The translations under genes and the position numbers were made by a program. Positions 55,085-64,000 of a stretch of 64,000 bases of DNA are shown here, one piece after another (the stretch's first letter is position 1; every line of letters starts with the position of its first letter). The notes under the pieces were generated by a model. It did not search any database, was not told the DNA's origin, and worked only from the letters and a program-made list of their open reading frames with translations. This DNA is from Chondrilla cf. caribensis (lineage: Eukaryota > Porifera > Demospongiae > Chondrillida > Chondrillidae). The stretch spans positions 1,166,001 to 1,230,000 of the forward strand of contig OZ026566.1 of the NCBI GenBank assembly GCA_964020155.1, given 5' to 3'.

Positions 55085-57254
55085 TGTAGTCCATGTACTG
55101 TAGTCCATGAACTGTATTCCATTGTACGCTCAAGTTGATGTTCGATATCTATACAATGTCCTTGTGCTTCAATTACTTCCTGGATCGATCATTATGTAGT
55201 CATTGTTCATCATTTCTGGTTCATTTCTGGAATTGCACAATCATTCCATATCCAACATGCATATTCATTATTGTGTACATGTACTAATGGCCTTCATCTA
55301 TCTTCTCATATATACATGCAGATACGGCAGGCCTGTGGCCATGTCTACACTGTCTCACTGGCATTATGTAGCACTTTTTACAAGTGGTTTCACATTTTAT
55401 AATTTAAAGTGACATCTACTGCTATCCATATACTACACAGGTGCCAAAGTTGCTTAGTGAGTATCTCCAAAGGTACACCAAATGCTTTTAGTCTTCTTTA
55501 CCAGAACTGATGTACTTTAAATTTGGTGAACATAGTGTATGGTGAGCTACGTACTAAGTGAGTGTATATGTGTACTAATTACAATGAGATGGATGTACTA
55601 TGATAATCAGCTATATCGGGTATTTACCATAACTGAAGCCAGTTATACTGTTCCGATATTAATGCAGTCATAGTACATGATGGTCTTTAGTATTTATTAA
55701 TCACTCTATACTGTGTTTTACAGAAAGTGCTTTCGCTTAAAGATTGGCATACAACCTACAGGATTGATTGAATTTTACTAATAATTGTCTTTCTATTTTG
55801 ACCACCATCTATTATACACAAATGTACTCACATCAACATGTTGTTTATGAATAGCAGATTATGAATTTAACACTGTATAGATAGGTGTGTACATGTACAT
55901 GACATATGTATGTGTTGTATGTGAACACATAATATGTGCATAGTACAGTAAATATTTAAATACTATACGTACATACAGCAGTACACACATGCATGTCATG
56001 ACTGGTATCCCTCTTAATAGACAGTTGGTGTCGGGGTTAGTTCCTTCCTATGGTGACAACATATATTCGAGGTTGTTTTTACTGAAAGAACTGCTACATG
56101 AGCTATATGATACTATTGGCATGTCTCTAAAAATCAAACATGTAATACTGTGCATCAATGTGATCCATAGATACATAATATTTGTGTATATGTATACATA
56201 TGAACAAACATACGTGCATACTGAATGTAATATATACATACATACATACAAATGCATGTACATACTGTATAATATAGCTAACACCCATGTATATACACTG
56301 TGGTATGCACATACAGAATGAGCTAAGTCACAGTACTATAACCACAGTCCCAGGGTTTATTGACTTTTATGCTGAGGGGAAGAGTGGAAGAAGTTCCTGT
56401 TCACTATAGTTTGAACTCAAGGTAAATCCAGTGTAGTTCCAGTTCTGGAGGTAATTATAATGATATTTATAAGTGAATGTTACCTGTTATAGTAGGAAAC
56501 TGAAAACAACAGTTCACATTTGCATGGTTTACCTAATGACTATTAAATGGGTCCCTGGGTCCATGATTGTACAAATGCGACATGTAGTTCACAACATCTA
56601 GCTTAGCTTATTTAACTATGAGCTAGTTACACTGTTGTCATTTTTGTATGCCTTATCTTGTGTGCTGTTGATGATGTATATGTATGTGTATAAATATTAT
56701 GATACACAATGTCTGGAGTATCATAATTTTAATTTATTATACTGCAATCAAGGATATGATTGAAATTATTAGATATAATTCACTTCCTTCCTGATTAAAT
56801 ATGCTGTTATGTTCAAGATAATATATAAGATGACTAAGAACCATACTTCAATTCATGCAGCAACACTTTTTAATCTCCTCAATGTGGTCATTAGGCACTG
56901 CCGATGATAAATATCTTGGCTAGTGTGAAAATGTAACTGTATTATGTATACACCAAGCCTTATCATAATACCTTCATTACAAAAGTGCTTTGGTTTCACA
57001 GTATAGAATTGAAATTCATGCATGTGATGTATTTGAAACATTCAATGTGATGGAAAGTGAATGCCAGAACAGACTGGCTGTGGAAGTTGATTTTGATGTG
57101 TATTGTTGACTGATATTAAATGATTTGATGTGACATTGATCATTGAAACAAAGCTACTAGAGTCCTAACGTGCTGTAATAGAGAACAGTGTGTTGTGTAT
57201 GTATGCAGGGATAACAGTGAGTGTGGCCTCAGACTATTGTATACATACATGAAT
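55085..57254. other. Intergenic; AT-rich, largely single-copy
   Basis: Starts with 14-bp repeats (55085-55120). 55120-55700 matches 4960-5500. 55700-57090 is mostly unique AT-rich DNA with a piece at 56340-56450 repeated at 60240-60390. 57100-57250 is a decayed 3' flank block with stops in the + frame. No gene recognised. Confidence 0.55.
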
Positions 57255-58343
57255 TCACTGAATATAAATCTCCAGAAGTTCCAGAAACATGTCCTCATCG
57301 TAATAGGCTTGATCGACGCATAGACGCACTTCAACGTCCCCCTCCACTTCCTGCGGTAAAGTACGACAGAACCAGGGCATTCCAGGTTGTGCACAGCAGT
57401 TGTTACCATCACCACAACCTTCTCCATCCCATAGAGGGTCATTTACATAAATAGGACGGAAATTCAAACCTCCAGTGTTTCCTGACTCACAATAGTAATT
57501 GTTCTCCACAAACACAGGAGGAGCTGGTCCTGGGTACTTGGCACATGGGCAATTCCATGAACGGTAATTGGCATTATCTGAGACACCCCCGGCGTACGTC
57601 CATATGTGCTTTCTAGGAGATCCATATGTTATAGAGATACCATCAACGTAATACGTGTTGATGTCATCAGGTGGTTGGAAACCATCTGGTGATCCTTTTT
57701 GGTACCCAATAGCTTGTCCACAGACTCTGTTGTATGCCATTCCAAGAGTGGAGAAGGTAACTGATGAACAGCTACCACGATTTATTATAGTCCTACCACA
57801 TAGCTTCTTTGGAGATGTAATCTGTCTCAATGTTTCAGGGCACTGTGCTCCATCTTCAGTCATGTTGATGTATGCGATTCTTGTCCAACCTTTAGAGCCG
57901 CAGTGCCTGTCCATATTACAGTAAACTGGTCTAATAGTTGTATTCTGTCCTTCTTCTGTTTCCATCCAGTAGGACTGTGAAGGAGCTTTTGGGTTACACT
58001 GGTGAATCTGGTAGCAGGACCTAGCAGGAGAGTCCTTGGTCGTACCCAGTGTACAGGGAGTGTTCATTTGTCTGAGTAGATCCTCCTGTATTAGGTGTTT
58101 GAGTTGCTGTGTTTCAGTGAATGTTAGGGAGGACTTTCCTGGTGGTCCAGGTACTCCAGGTACTCCAGGTACTCCAGGTACTCCAGGAATGCCGTTGGTT
58201 CCAGCACAACGAGAAGGTCCTTGTGGAAGTTGGCACTGAGTGTTGTTGTTGGTTTGTTGCTCTGTGTTTTTTGGATGGGATTTCGCAAGGATGCACCAAG
58301 TGAAGTTGATCAGACATAAGATAAGTAATCCCTTGGTAAACAT
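57255..58343 (-). CDS. Secreted collagen-stalk, FReD-like domain protein (alpha-c type)
   Basis: 362 residues from the ATG at 58343. Signal peptide about 1-20; collagen G51-G69, longer than in other alpha genes through extra Gly-Val-Pro triplets; the stalk is shorter, about 25 residues against 40, from a deletion. The Cys-rich half starts at CTLG (about 97), with SCYQIHQC, SYWMET, YCNM, GWTRIAYINMTEDGA, SITYGSPRKHIWTYA, NCPCAKYPGPAPP and NNCCAQPGMPWFCR. The following block is FVENNYYCESG instead of FVGDHYYCESG. Type-c end DEDMFLELLEIYIQ with a TGA stop, shared with the 36722 pseudogene. A transposon sits at its TATA box. The coding region is intact. Confidence 0.88.
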   Translation of the reverse strand: MFTKGLLILCLINFTWCILAKSHPKNTEQQTNNNTQCQLPQGPSRCAGTNGIPGVPGVPGVPGVPGPPGKSSLTFTETQQLKHLIQEDLLRQMNTPCTLGTTKDSPARSCYQIHQCNPKAPSQSYWMETEEGQNTTIRPVYCNMDRHCGSKGWTRIAYINMTEDGAQCPETLRQITSPKKLCGRTIINRGSCSSVTFSTLGMAYNRVCGQAIGYQKGSPDGFQPPDDINTYYVDGISITYGSPRKHIWTYAGGVSDNANYRSWNCPCAKYPGPAPPVFVENNYYCESGNTGGLNFRPIYVNDPLWDGEGCGDGNNCCAQPGMPWFCRTLPQEVEGDVEVRLCVDQAYYDEDMFLELLEIYIQ

Positions 58344-58418
58344 TGTCTTTATTTAACAGCTAACTCTTCTGTAAACACGAAATTGAACTGAACTAGCTGT
58401 TTGTCTTAGCTGCATTGG

Positions 58419-58426
58419 TTTATATA
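58419..58426 (-). promoter_or_regulatory. TATA box of the 57255-58343 gene, abutting a transposon
   Basis: TATATAAA on the minus strand, identical to the 53197 gene's box. The transposon terminus (GACCCC) begins at 58427, directly next to it, so all upstream promoter sequence has been displaced by ~890 bp. Confidence 0.7.
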
Positions 58427-59316
58427 GACCCCTTGCAAAATGACGTCACAAGTTCGCGGTTAGCGTGCGCGCTTTTCAAATGTTGGCAAAAACGTTCGTA
58501 CGTGTATACCGAATTAGATTCGGAATAAAGATTGCACGCCATGCCAGTTAGTTGTTGCGCCGTAAATTGTACCAACCGCTTTGACATTAAGTCTCGAGAT
58601 AGGATTTTACGTTATTCCCGCTAACATCGAAAGAAGACAACGTTGGATCACAGCCATATCGAGAGACGATTGGCAGCCGAAAAAAAGCGATCGTATCTGC
58701 GGACAGCATTTTGTTCACGGTAAACCTTCCAAGAATCCCGAAGATGTTGACTACGTACCAACAATCTTCAAAGACCGAAAGAGGAGAGTTAATGTCGTCA
58801 AGTTTAATGAAGATCGAGAAGAAAGACAGGCCAAAAGAGCCCTGGTGCGCCAAGAACTTGCTCAGAAGCGCGACGAACTGGAAGAGATCGAAGGGGCTGC
58901 CGAAGCTCTACTAACATTTTCTTTTTCGCAACCGAGTAGTTATTTCACCGAAACCGAATTCAAAGAAGCCTCTGTTCAAACGGATCTATCTTTACTTCTC
59001 CCTTCGGAAACCAGTCTGCTACTTATATCAAACCAACAACTTCAACTGAAAGTGGCAGCACTAGAACAAGAAATTTTTGGTTTTACATCTAAAAGGCCTA
59101 TGTTCGGTTCTATCATCGACAATGATGAGAGAACAAAGTTTTATACGGGTCTCCCATCCTACAACTTGTTTAGTGCTCTTCTGGAATACATTCAACCAAA
59201 GGTAGCAACGAGGGACACATCAGAATCAGGCATTCAGGTTAGTCCGTTACGAACACGAAATGATGTACTACGGCGTATACGTGCCAACGTTTTGTGACGT
59301 CATTTTGAAAGGGGTC
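58427..59316. mobile_element. THAP-domain DNA transposon, deletion derivative (ISL2EU/Harbinger-like?)
   Basis: About 25-bp terminal inverted repeats (GACCCCTTGCAAAATGACGT on the left, ACGTCATTTTGAAAGGGGTC on the right; one internal mismatch) flanked by TATA on each side. The alpha genes at 23650 and 54327 show the uninterrupted site (TTTATATAGCAGG at 54401). Each repeat contains the palindrome TGACGTCA (58441-58448, 59295-59302). The interior holds a THAP-domain gene and no catalytic domain. THAP plus an FYTGLPSY segment suggests the THAP/DDE_Tnp_4 group (ISL2EU, PIF-Harbinger related); Kolobok or P elements are less likely given the TATA target. Confidence 0.85.
58541..59297 (+). pseudogene. 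THAP-domain transposase remnant, frameshifted and lacking the catalytic domain
   Basis: An ATG at 58541 opens the THAP zinc-finger start (MPVSCCAVNCTNRF, the C-x4-C pair) but stops after 27 codons. The rest of the domain is in another frame (58581-59297, 238 codons): FYVIPANIERRQRWITAI, RICGQHF (the C-x2-H pair) and DYVPTIF, which matches the AVPTxF hallmark. A one-base shift near 58600-58606 separates them. Then come a charged coiled coil (about residues 72-105 of the second frame), a second helical segment, and DERTKFYTGLPSYNLFSALL, which in related transposases precedes the helix-turn-helix and DDE domain. Both are missing. The stop codon lies inside the right inverted repeat. Confidence 0.8.
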
Positions 59317-60608
59317 TATACTTAGCAGGTAGTGGTCGGGTTATATGAGTCAATGATATTTAGTACATTGCATACCTGTGTACAAGTATGACATCACAGT
59401 CTTTTTTGTACCCATCAGACACTCTGATGCCACTCCTATAAGATACTAATAGAAATAAAAGATTTTAAGTGGTTTGCGGAAAGGGATGTTTGTTTTTTAT
59501 AATAATGATATGTCACTTAGTTCACAATTCAACTCAAATTAATCATTTGAACCCTTTTTCAAATTGATTGTAATCAATTATGGTTAACTACAGTAGATAC
59601 AAGCTGAGCACTATGACAAAGTGACTGCCTAGTGTCTATACTGCAGTTCAAGGCTCTAGCTCTCCAGGTTTGGATGTGGCATTTCACTGGTGAGAGTCAG
59701 CTACACATCATGTCACACACCATGTATTTGGCTCAGCCTAACGTCATGCATGGTTGCTATATCAACTGTGTACATTGAGTGTGTGGATTTCTCCCAGTGA
59801 ATGTATATTATGTTATGTATAATATGCAATGCAAAACTGACAATAGGACGGTTATAAATAAGGGGGAGTTCAACCAATTGCAATCCTACACTATCCATTG
59901 TGATTATCAGAACTTACATCAGTCAAAACAGTTGTTTTTCTGTTCCTTGTCAACTACAGTTTCAGCGTATTGTGTATACATGTACCTCAGTTTGGTAGTA
60001 TTATGTGTGCATGTACCTCGGGTTGGTAGTTTGTGTGTGCATGTACCTGTATTGTTTGTGCAAGAAATCGTCACAGCACATCAGCATTTATTAGCATAAG
60101 CTGTGTGAAATACATGTAATATGTAACTATCAAACTAATTCCACTACACTGGGGTGGCTGTTGTTCACTATGGTTTGACCCCAGGGTAAACCCTGCAGGT
60201 CAGTGTGGGTTCTGAAAGGGAGGGTATTACAAGGTCAGCAGATGCTGTAGCAACAAAAACAGGGTTTATTGAATTTTATGTTGAGGGGTAGATGTTGAAC
60301 AATTTCCTACTATTATTATTATTGTTTACTATATTCTGAACTCAGGGTAAATCCAGTGTAGTTCCAGTTCTGGAGGTAATGATATTCATTGGTAAAGGTC
60401 ACCTGTTTTTACAGGAAATTACCTTTGTTTCCAATGTGATTACTACTTAGTATTTGTACACATTTTATTTTGTAAAATTTCAATAGTGTACTCATTTCCA
60501 CTTTAAAATCATGAATAAATTGGTTGTAATATAGTTTCATACATGTTTGTAACGTGCACACAAGTAATGCATACATTTCATAAGCTCATCACTGAATGTA
60601 GATCTCAC
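59317..60608. other. Intergenic; displaced alpha promoter and repeats
   Basis: 59320-59830 is the upstream block originally contiguous with the TATA box at 58419. 60100-60540 is AT-rich, with 60240-60390 repeated at 56340-56450. No gene. Confidence 0.6.
59967..60048. repeat. 31-bp minisatellite, 3 diverged units
   Basis: GTGTGCATG and CTCGGGTTGG variants; the last unit is shortened (GTAGTTTGTG). Confidence 0.85.
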
Positions 60609-60648
60609 ATACATACACACACACACACACATACGCACACGCACACGC

Positions 60649-60700
<52 letters not shown>
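60609..60700. repeat. CA microsatellite
   Basis: (CA)n with a (ACGCAC)n segment near 60633-60655, followed by a diverged fixed flank (60701-60900). Confidence 0.95.
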
Positions 60701-60703
<3 letters not shown>

Positions 60704-61694
60704 TTCTCTCATTATCCAGAGTCTTTGTGCCACCATTTTCTACATCTTTCTTGCTTGAGAGAGACTGGTTAGACGGTAGAAGAAGAAAGATATTCCTCAG
60801 GAAAACAGCATAGCGTTGACTAATCTTCGTGGAACATATGGTCTTGGAACAAGTCCATTCATTAGCTCTTTCAAGCAGTACCTACCTGAGGAGGAAGTAA
60901 GTCTGTGATTGATGTATTTCTGATTATCATTGTTGTCATGTTACTGTTGTTGTTGTTGTTGTTGATTTGTTGTATATTGAAGGTTTTGTTGATTGTATGC
61001 AACTTTCATTGTTTCTCACACTCCAACCTCCCACACCTGTCCACAGGATCAACAGTGGATAGCACATGGTCATGACGTTCACACTGTGCTCTAGATGCTG
61101 ACAGTGTGTTGTGAAGTAAATTTCCTACGAATATAAATAATAATATAGTAATAATATAATAATAAATGTTATATGTACTGACAGATGCATACACACACAT
61201 GCGTACACACATTACATGTTGGTGTAACTCTTCAACCATACTGCAACCATTTATATAAATATTAATGGAAGTATGTACTTCATGTCCTGGTGACAAAATT
61301 GATATCTGCAGCAAATGTGGTAGTTTGAATGTATGTGCTATCTCTGAACTGATGCAAGGGTTACATACAAAATTGAATGGTGTATGTTTTGTGCAGTATA
61401 AGCATATCCACTTTTTATTGTTCTGTTTAAAATTCAATGAATATGTACTTATATGACTGCATTATGCGGTATGAATAAATTTAAAGTTAATGTAGCTGCA
61501 GTGTAAAAGGCGCGCGTTATTGCGCAATCATATAATAAAATGGCGAACATACCTGGGTAAATAATCGTTATTCAGAATCCATACAGAATAAAGTGTATTT
61601 ATTAATTTTAATTGGAATGAAGGTATGATTTACGCGTGATTATGATAGATTTGTCCTAATTTGCATTGTTATTAATTTCTGATGTATGCCGCCG
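60701..61694. other. Intergenic; CA-repeat flank and AT-rich modules
   Basis: A (GTT)n run lies at about 60942-60965. From about 61490 the sequence is the left end of the segment duplicated from 20.56 kb. No gene. Confidence 0.6.
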
Positions 61695-62090
61695 CTACAG
61701 TTCCTGGTGTCCATGCCTGATCGTGAACCGGAACTCGAGGTACTTGTCGGAGGATCCATGGTTGTAGCAACTATTCGTGTCCTGCATGGTTATGCAGGAG
61801 TTGTGTATTACCAAGTTGCTGAGATTCGAGTGTGCGGTTGGCCGAGGAATGAATTGTCTACTGGTTGTAGTTGGAGTGTTAGGACTTTGAAGGTACGTAC
61901 GTATAAGCGAACATTGACAAGCAGGAAAACCCGTGTTAAGAGATAATCACTGTGAGTGGAAGTGTTATCCCATATGAAATTTTCAACTTTGTCCTCACCT
62001 CCACACAACCTTTTACATATCCATCCTCCAAGGTCACACACTTGTATATATTAGCTGGTAATAAGGTTGCTGGAGATGCTTATAAGGTTT
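61695..62090. repeat. Dispersed module R, copy 8
   Basis: Nearly identical to 20764-21169; small indels shift the would-be reading frame relative to that copy. Confidence 0.7.
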
Positions 62091-62097
62091 TAGAAGC

Positions 62098-62883
62098 ATA
62101 GATCCTACAACCCCTGGATTGGAAACTGACTGCCCACGTACATACAAGACTTGTCCTGGTGTATAATTAATTTTAATCATAAAGTGAATGCTTATGAATA
62201 AAATTATATGGGCTGCGTGTTGTGCAAACCAAGGCTGGATATAGAAAGTTCAGACTGTAATTTCAGGAATTGGGAGCCTGTGTGTTTAGAAAATGGCATA
62301 GCAGTACACAAAGGGAAAATTGCCAATTCCAATGATACCAAAAAATAGGTATTTCAACAAATGAACAGATGTCAGGCTGGTACACAGTGTACAACAGTAT
62401 TAGGAGACATTTGGCTTTGTTGTAAACGTTAGAAGGGCTACAGGCACAAAAGTTGCACATCAGTACATGACACCAAGTGTTCTCTTTTCACATTTATTAG
62501 ACTTTATAGCAATGCATTTAACCCTGATGACATAAAATGGTACAAACCAAAGATTTTTGTCTTAATTCTTGATTCTTCTATTCTTCTATAATAAAGAAAT
62601 CTTTCGTGCATGCTGCCCTTTGACAATTATGTGGTCTACACAATTGCTGAACATTCATAGGTGACGTATAACCCATTTGATTGTTTCTAAAATGTCTTTA
62701 TACTCTATGAAAAACGATTTATGTGAACCAACTATCATTTTCCTGATTGATTTGCCCAAGATGAGCCTCGCAACAAGATATGATGATGTCATCGATACTT
62801 ATTACATGATATATATCATGTAAACAATAGTAAAATTTATACGTAATCCAAGAGTTTCCAATCCAGGGGTTGTAGGATCTATG
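62098..62883. mobile_element. hAT-like non-autonomous element, copy 3
   Basis: A 786-bp copy with flanking TTAGAAGC (62090-62097) and GTAGAAGC (62884-62891). It keeps internal sequence deleted at 21425 in copy 2, so it is not a simple derivative of that copy. Confidence 0.75.
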
Positions 62884-62955
62884 GTAGAAGCTTGTATAAA
62901 CATACATAGCTGCTACAACCTTGTTCACCGTTTCAGTTCCCAGGTTTTCAGTATT

Positions 62956-63376
62956 GACTGTGTGTACATGTACCTCAGGTTGGTAGTATTGTGTGTACAT
63001 GTACCTCAGGTTGGTAGTATTGTGTGTACATGTACCTCAGGCTGTTAGTATTTTGTGTACATGTACCTCAGGCTGGTGGTATTGTGTGTACATGTACCTC
63101 AGGTTGGTGATATTGTGTGTACATGTACCTCAGTTTGGTAGTATTGTGTGTACATGTACCTCAGGTTGGTAGTATTGTGTGTACATGTACCTCAGGCTGT
63201 TAGTATTTTGTGTACATGTACCTCAGGTTGGTAGTATTGTGTGTACATGTACCTCAGGTTGGTAGTATTGTGTGTACATGTACCTCAGGCTGGTAGTATT
63301 GTGTGTACATGTACCTCAGGTTGGTAGTATTGTGTTTACATGTACCTCAGGTTAAACGTATTGTGTGTATGTGTAC
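62956..63376. repeat. 31-bp minisatellite, about 13 units
   Basis: Longest array. A variant unit with CTGTTAGTATTTTG appears twice, five units apart, marking an internal five-unit duplication. Confidence 0.95.
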
Positions 63377-63781
63377 CTTGTAGCCACACAGATGTATGTT
63401 GGACCATTTTTCTCCTGAGGTCTAATATTCTTATATACTGACCTTTTCACTAATTAGTTTACCATAGATGTCACAGAGATAGTATTACTCTATAAGCCAA
63501 ATAACACTACAAATGCTGCTGAACTATATAATATATGTATAGTGATTAATTTCAATAATCATGCTTATATGTAGTTTTAATATGAATGTTTTCTATGTGG
63601 GTTTGTACTACATGCAGATCAATCTTCATGTTCATAATAATATTATTATGCAATATGTAATGTTGTATTTGTAAGAAACAAAAGAATTTTACAAAGGCTA
63701 CAGTAAATAAAGATGAGGTGCTCAATACTTGAATGTATTACATATATGTATTGAATTTAATTAGCGAAGTCCTACATAAGT
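63377..63781. other. Intergenic; 3' flank of a type-d gene
   Basis: Nearly identical to 22113-22508. No gene. Confidence 0.6.
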
Positions 63782-64000
63782 TTACTGAATGTAAACCTCA
63801 AGAAGCTCAATGTACACATCTTCATCGTTTTCAGAAGGATGATCAGCACAGATTCTCATTTCTATGTCCCCGTCCACTTCCTGTGGTAGAGTACGACAGA
63901 ACCAGGGCATTCCAGGTTGTGCACAGCAGTTGTTATCAGTACCACAACCCTCTCCGTCCCACAGAGGGTCATTGATATGAACAGTGGTATGATCATATGT
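63782..64000 (-). CDS. C-terminal end of a type-d array gene, cut by the window edge
   Basis: The last 72 codons and stop are present in one open frame: INDPLWDGEGCG, NNCCAQPGMPWFCR, QEVDGDIEMRICAD and DVYIELLEVYIQ. It is the closest relative of the 22583 gene and, unlike it, keeps the full C-run (ATGTCCCCGTCC), so its C-terminus is in frame. GCGTDNN replaces the usual GCGTGNN. The 5' end, and so its alpha or beta class, lies beyond the window. Confidence 0.85.
   Translation of the reverse strand, partial: TYDHTTVHINDPLWDGEGCGTDNNCCAQPGMPWFCRTLPQEVDGDIEMRICADHPSENDEDVYIELLEVYIQ

Noticed and set aside
62956..63376. Possible CRISPR array
   Set aside because: The 31-bp units are directly contiguous with no unique spacers, and the DNA is eukaryotic. 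It is a minisatellite.

Overview
This is eukaryotic, almost certainly animal DNA: AT-rich, full of CA microsatellites, minisatellites and small DNA transposons, and carrying secreted collagen-domain proteins. The conserved C-terminal blocks (NCPCAKYPGPAPPSFVG, GNNCCAQPGMPWF) recall, from memory, uncharacterised fibrinogen-related-like proteins of sponges and cnidarians. A non-bilaterian marine invertebrate, perhaps a sponge, is my best guess; the species cannot be told from the sequence.

The window is one tandem multigene array. Every real host gene lies on the minus strand, is a single uninterrupted exon of about 355-376 codons, and encodes the same layout: signal peptide, short Gly-X-Y collagen stretch, short helical/coiled-coil stalk, then a Cys-rich C-terminal half whose first part resembles the start of a fibrinogen-related (FReD/ficolin-like) domain. 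Open genes start at 1518, 13443, 23650 (frameshifted near its 3' end), 26545, 34157, 43044, 54327 and 58343; another runs off the right edge (63782-64000). Eight further remnants are pseudogenes. A soluble, oligomeric lectin-like recognition role is inferred from architecture only.

The genes behave as two-part modules. The 5' module (promoter, signal peptide, collagen, stalk) comes as alpha (mature part begins LAKSHP), beta (SEGNCPVVPGLPGRDG) or gamma (first gene). The 3' module (C-terminal half plus 3' flank) comes as types a, b, c and d. Combinations seen: gamma-b, beta-a (three genes), alpha-d, beta-b, beta-d (pseudogene), alpha-a and alpha-c. The switches fall at or near the most conserved block, GWTRVAYINMTEDGA, where two pseudogene fragments also end. 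This points to repeated recombination or gene conversion at a central hinge.

Intergenic DNA is a patchwork of recurring modules: CA repeats with a fixed downstream flank, a 31-bp minisatellite in 15 arrays, a 14-bp minisatellite, and unique-looking segments repeated 3-10 times. Two large duplications stand out: about 4.2-8.2 kb with 44.8-49.1 kb, and about 20.6-22.8 kb with 61.5-64.0 kb. Because so many segments are duplicated, empty sites are visible inside the window and several transposon insertions can be defined with their target duplications: a pogo-like MITE at 45847, a CAGTGGAACC MITE at 17721, a TA-flanked MITE at 29581, and a hAT-like family at 9804, 21178 and 62098. The most striking is an ~890-bp THAP-domain transposon (58427-59316) inserted directly at the TATA box of the 57255-58343 gene.
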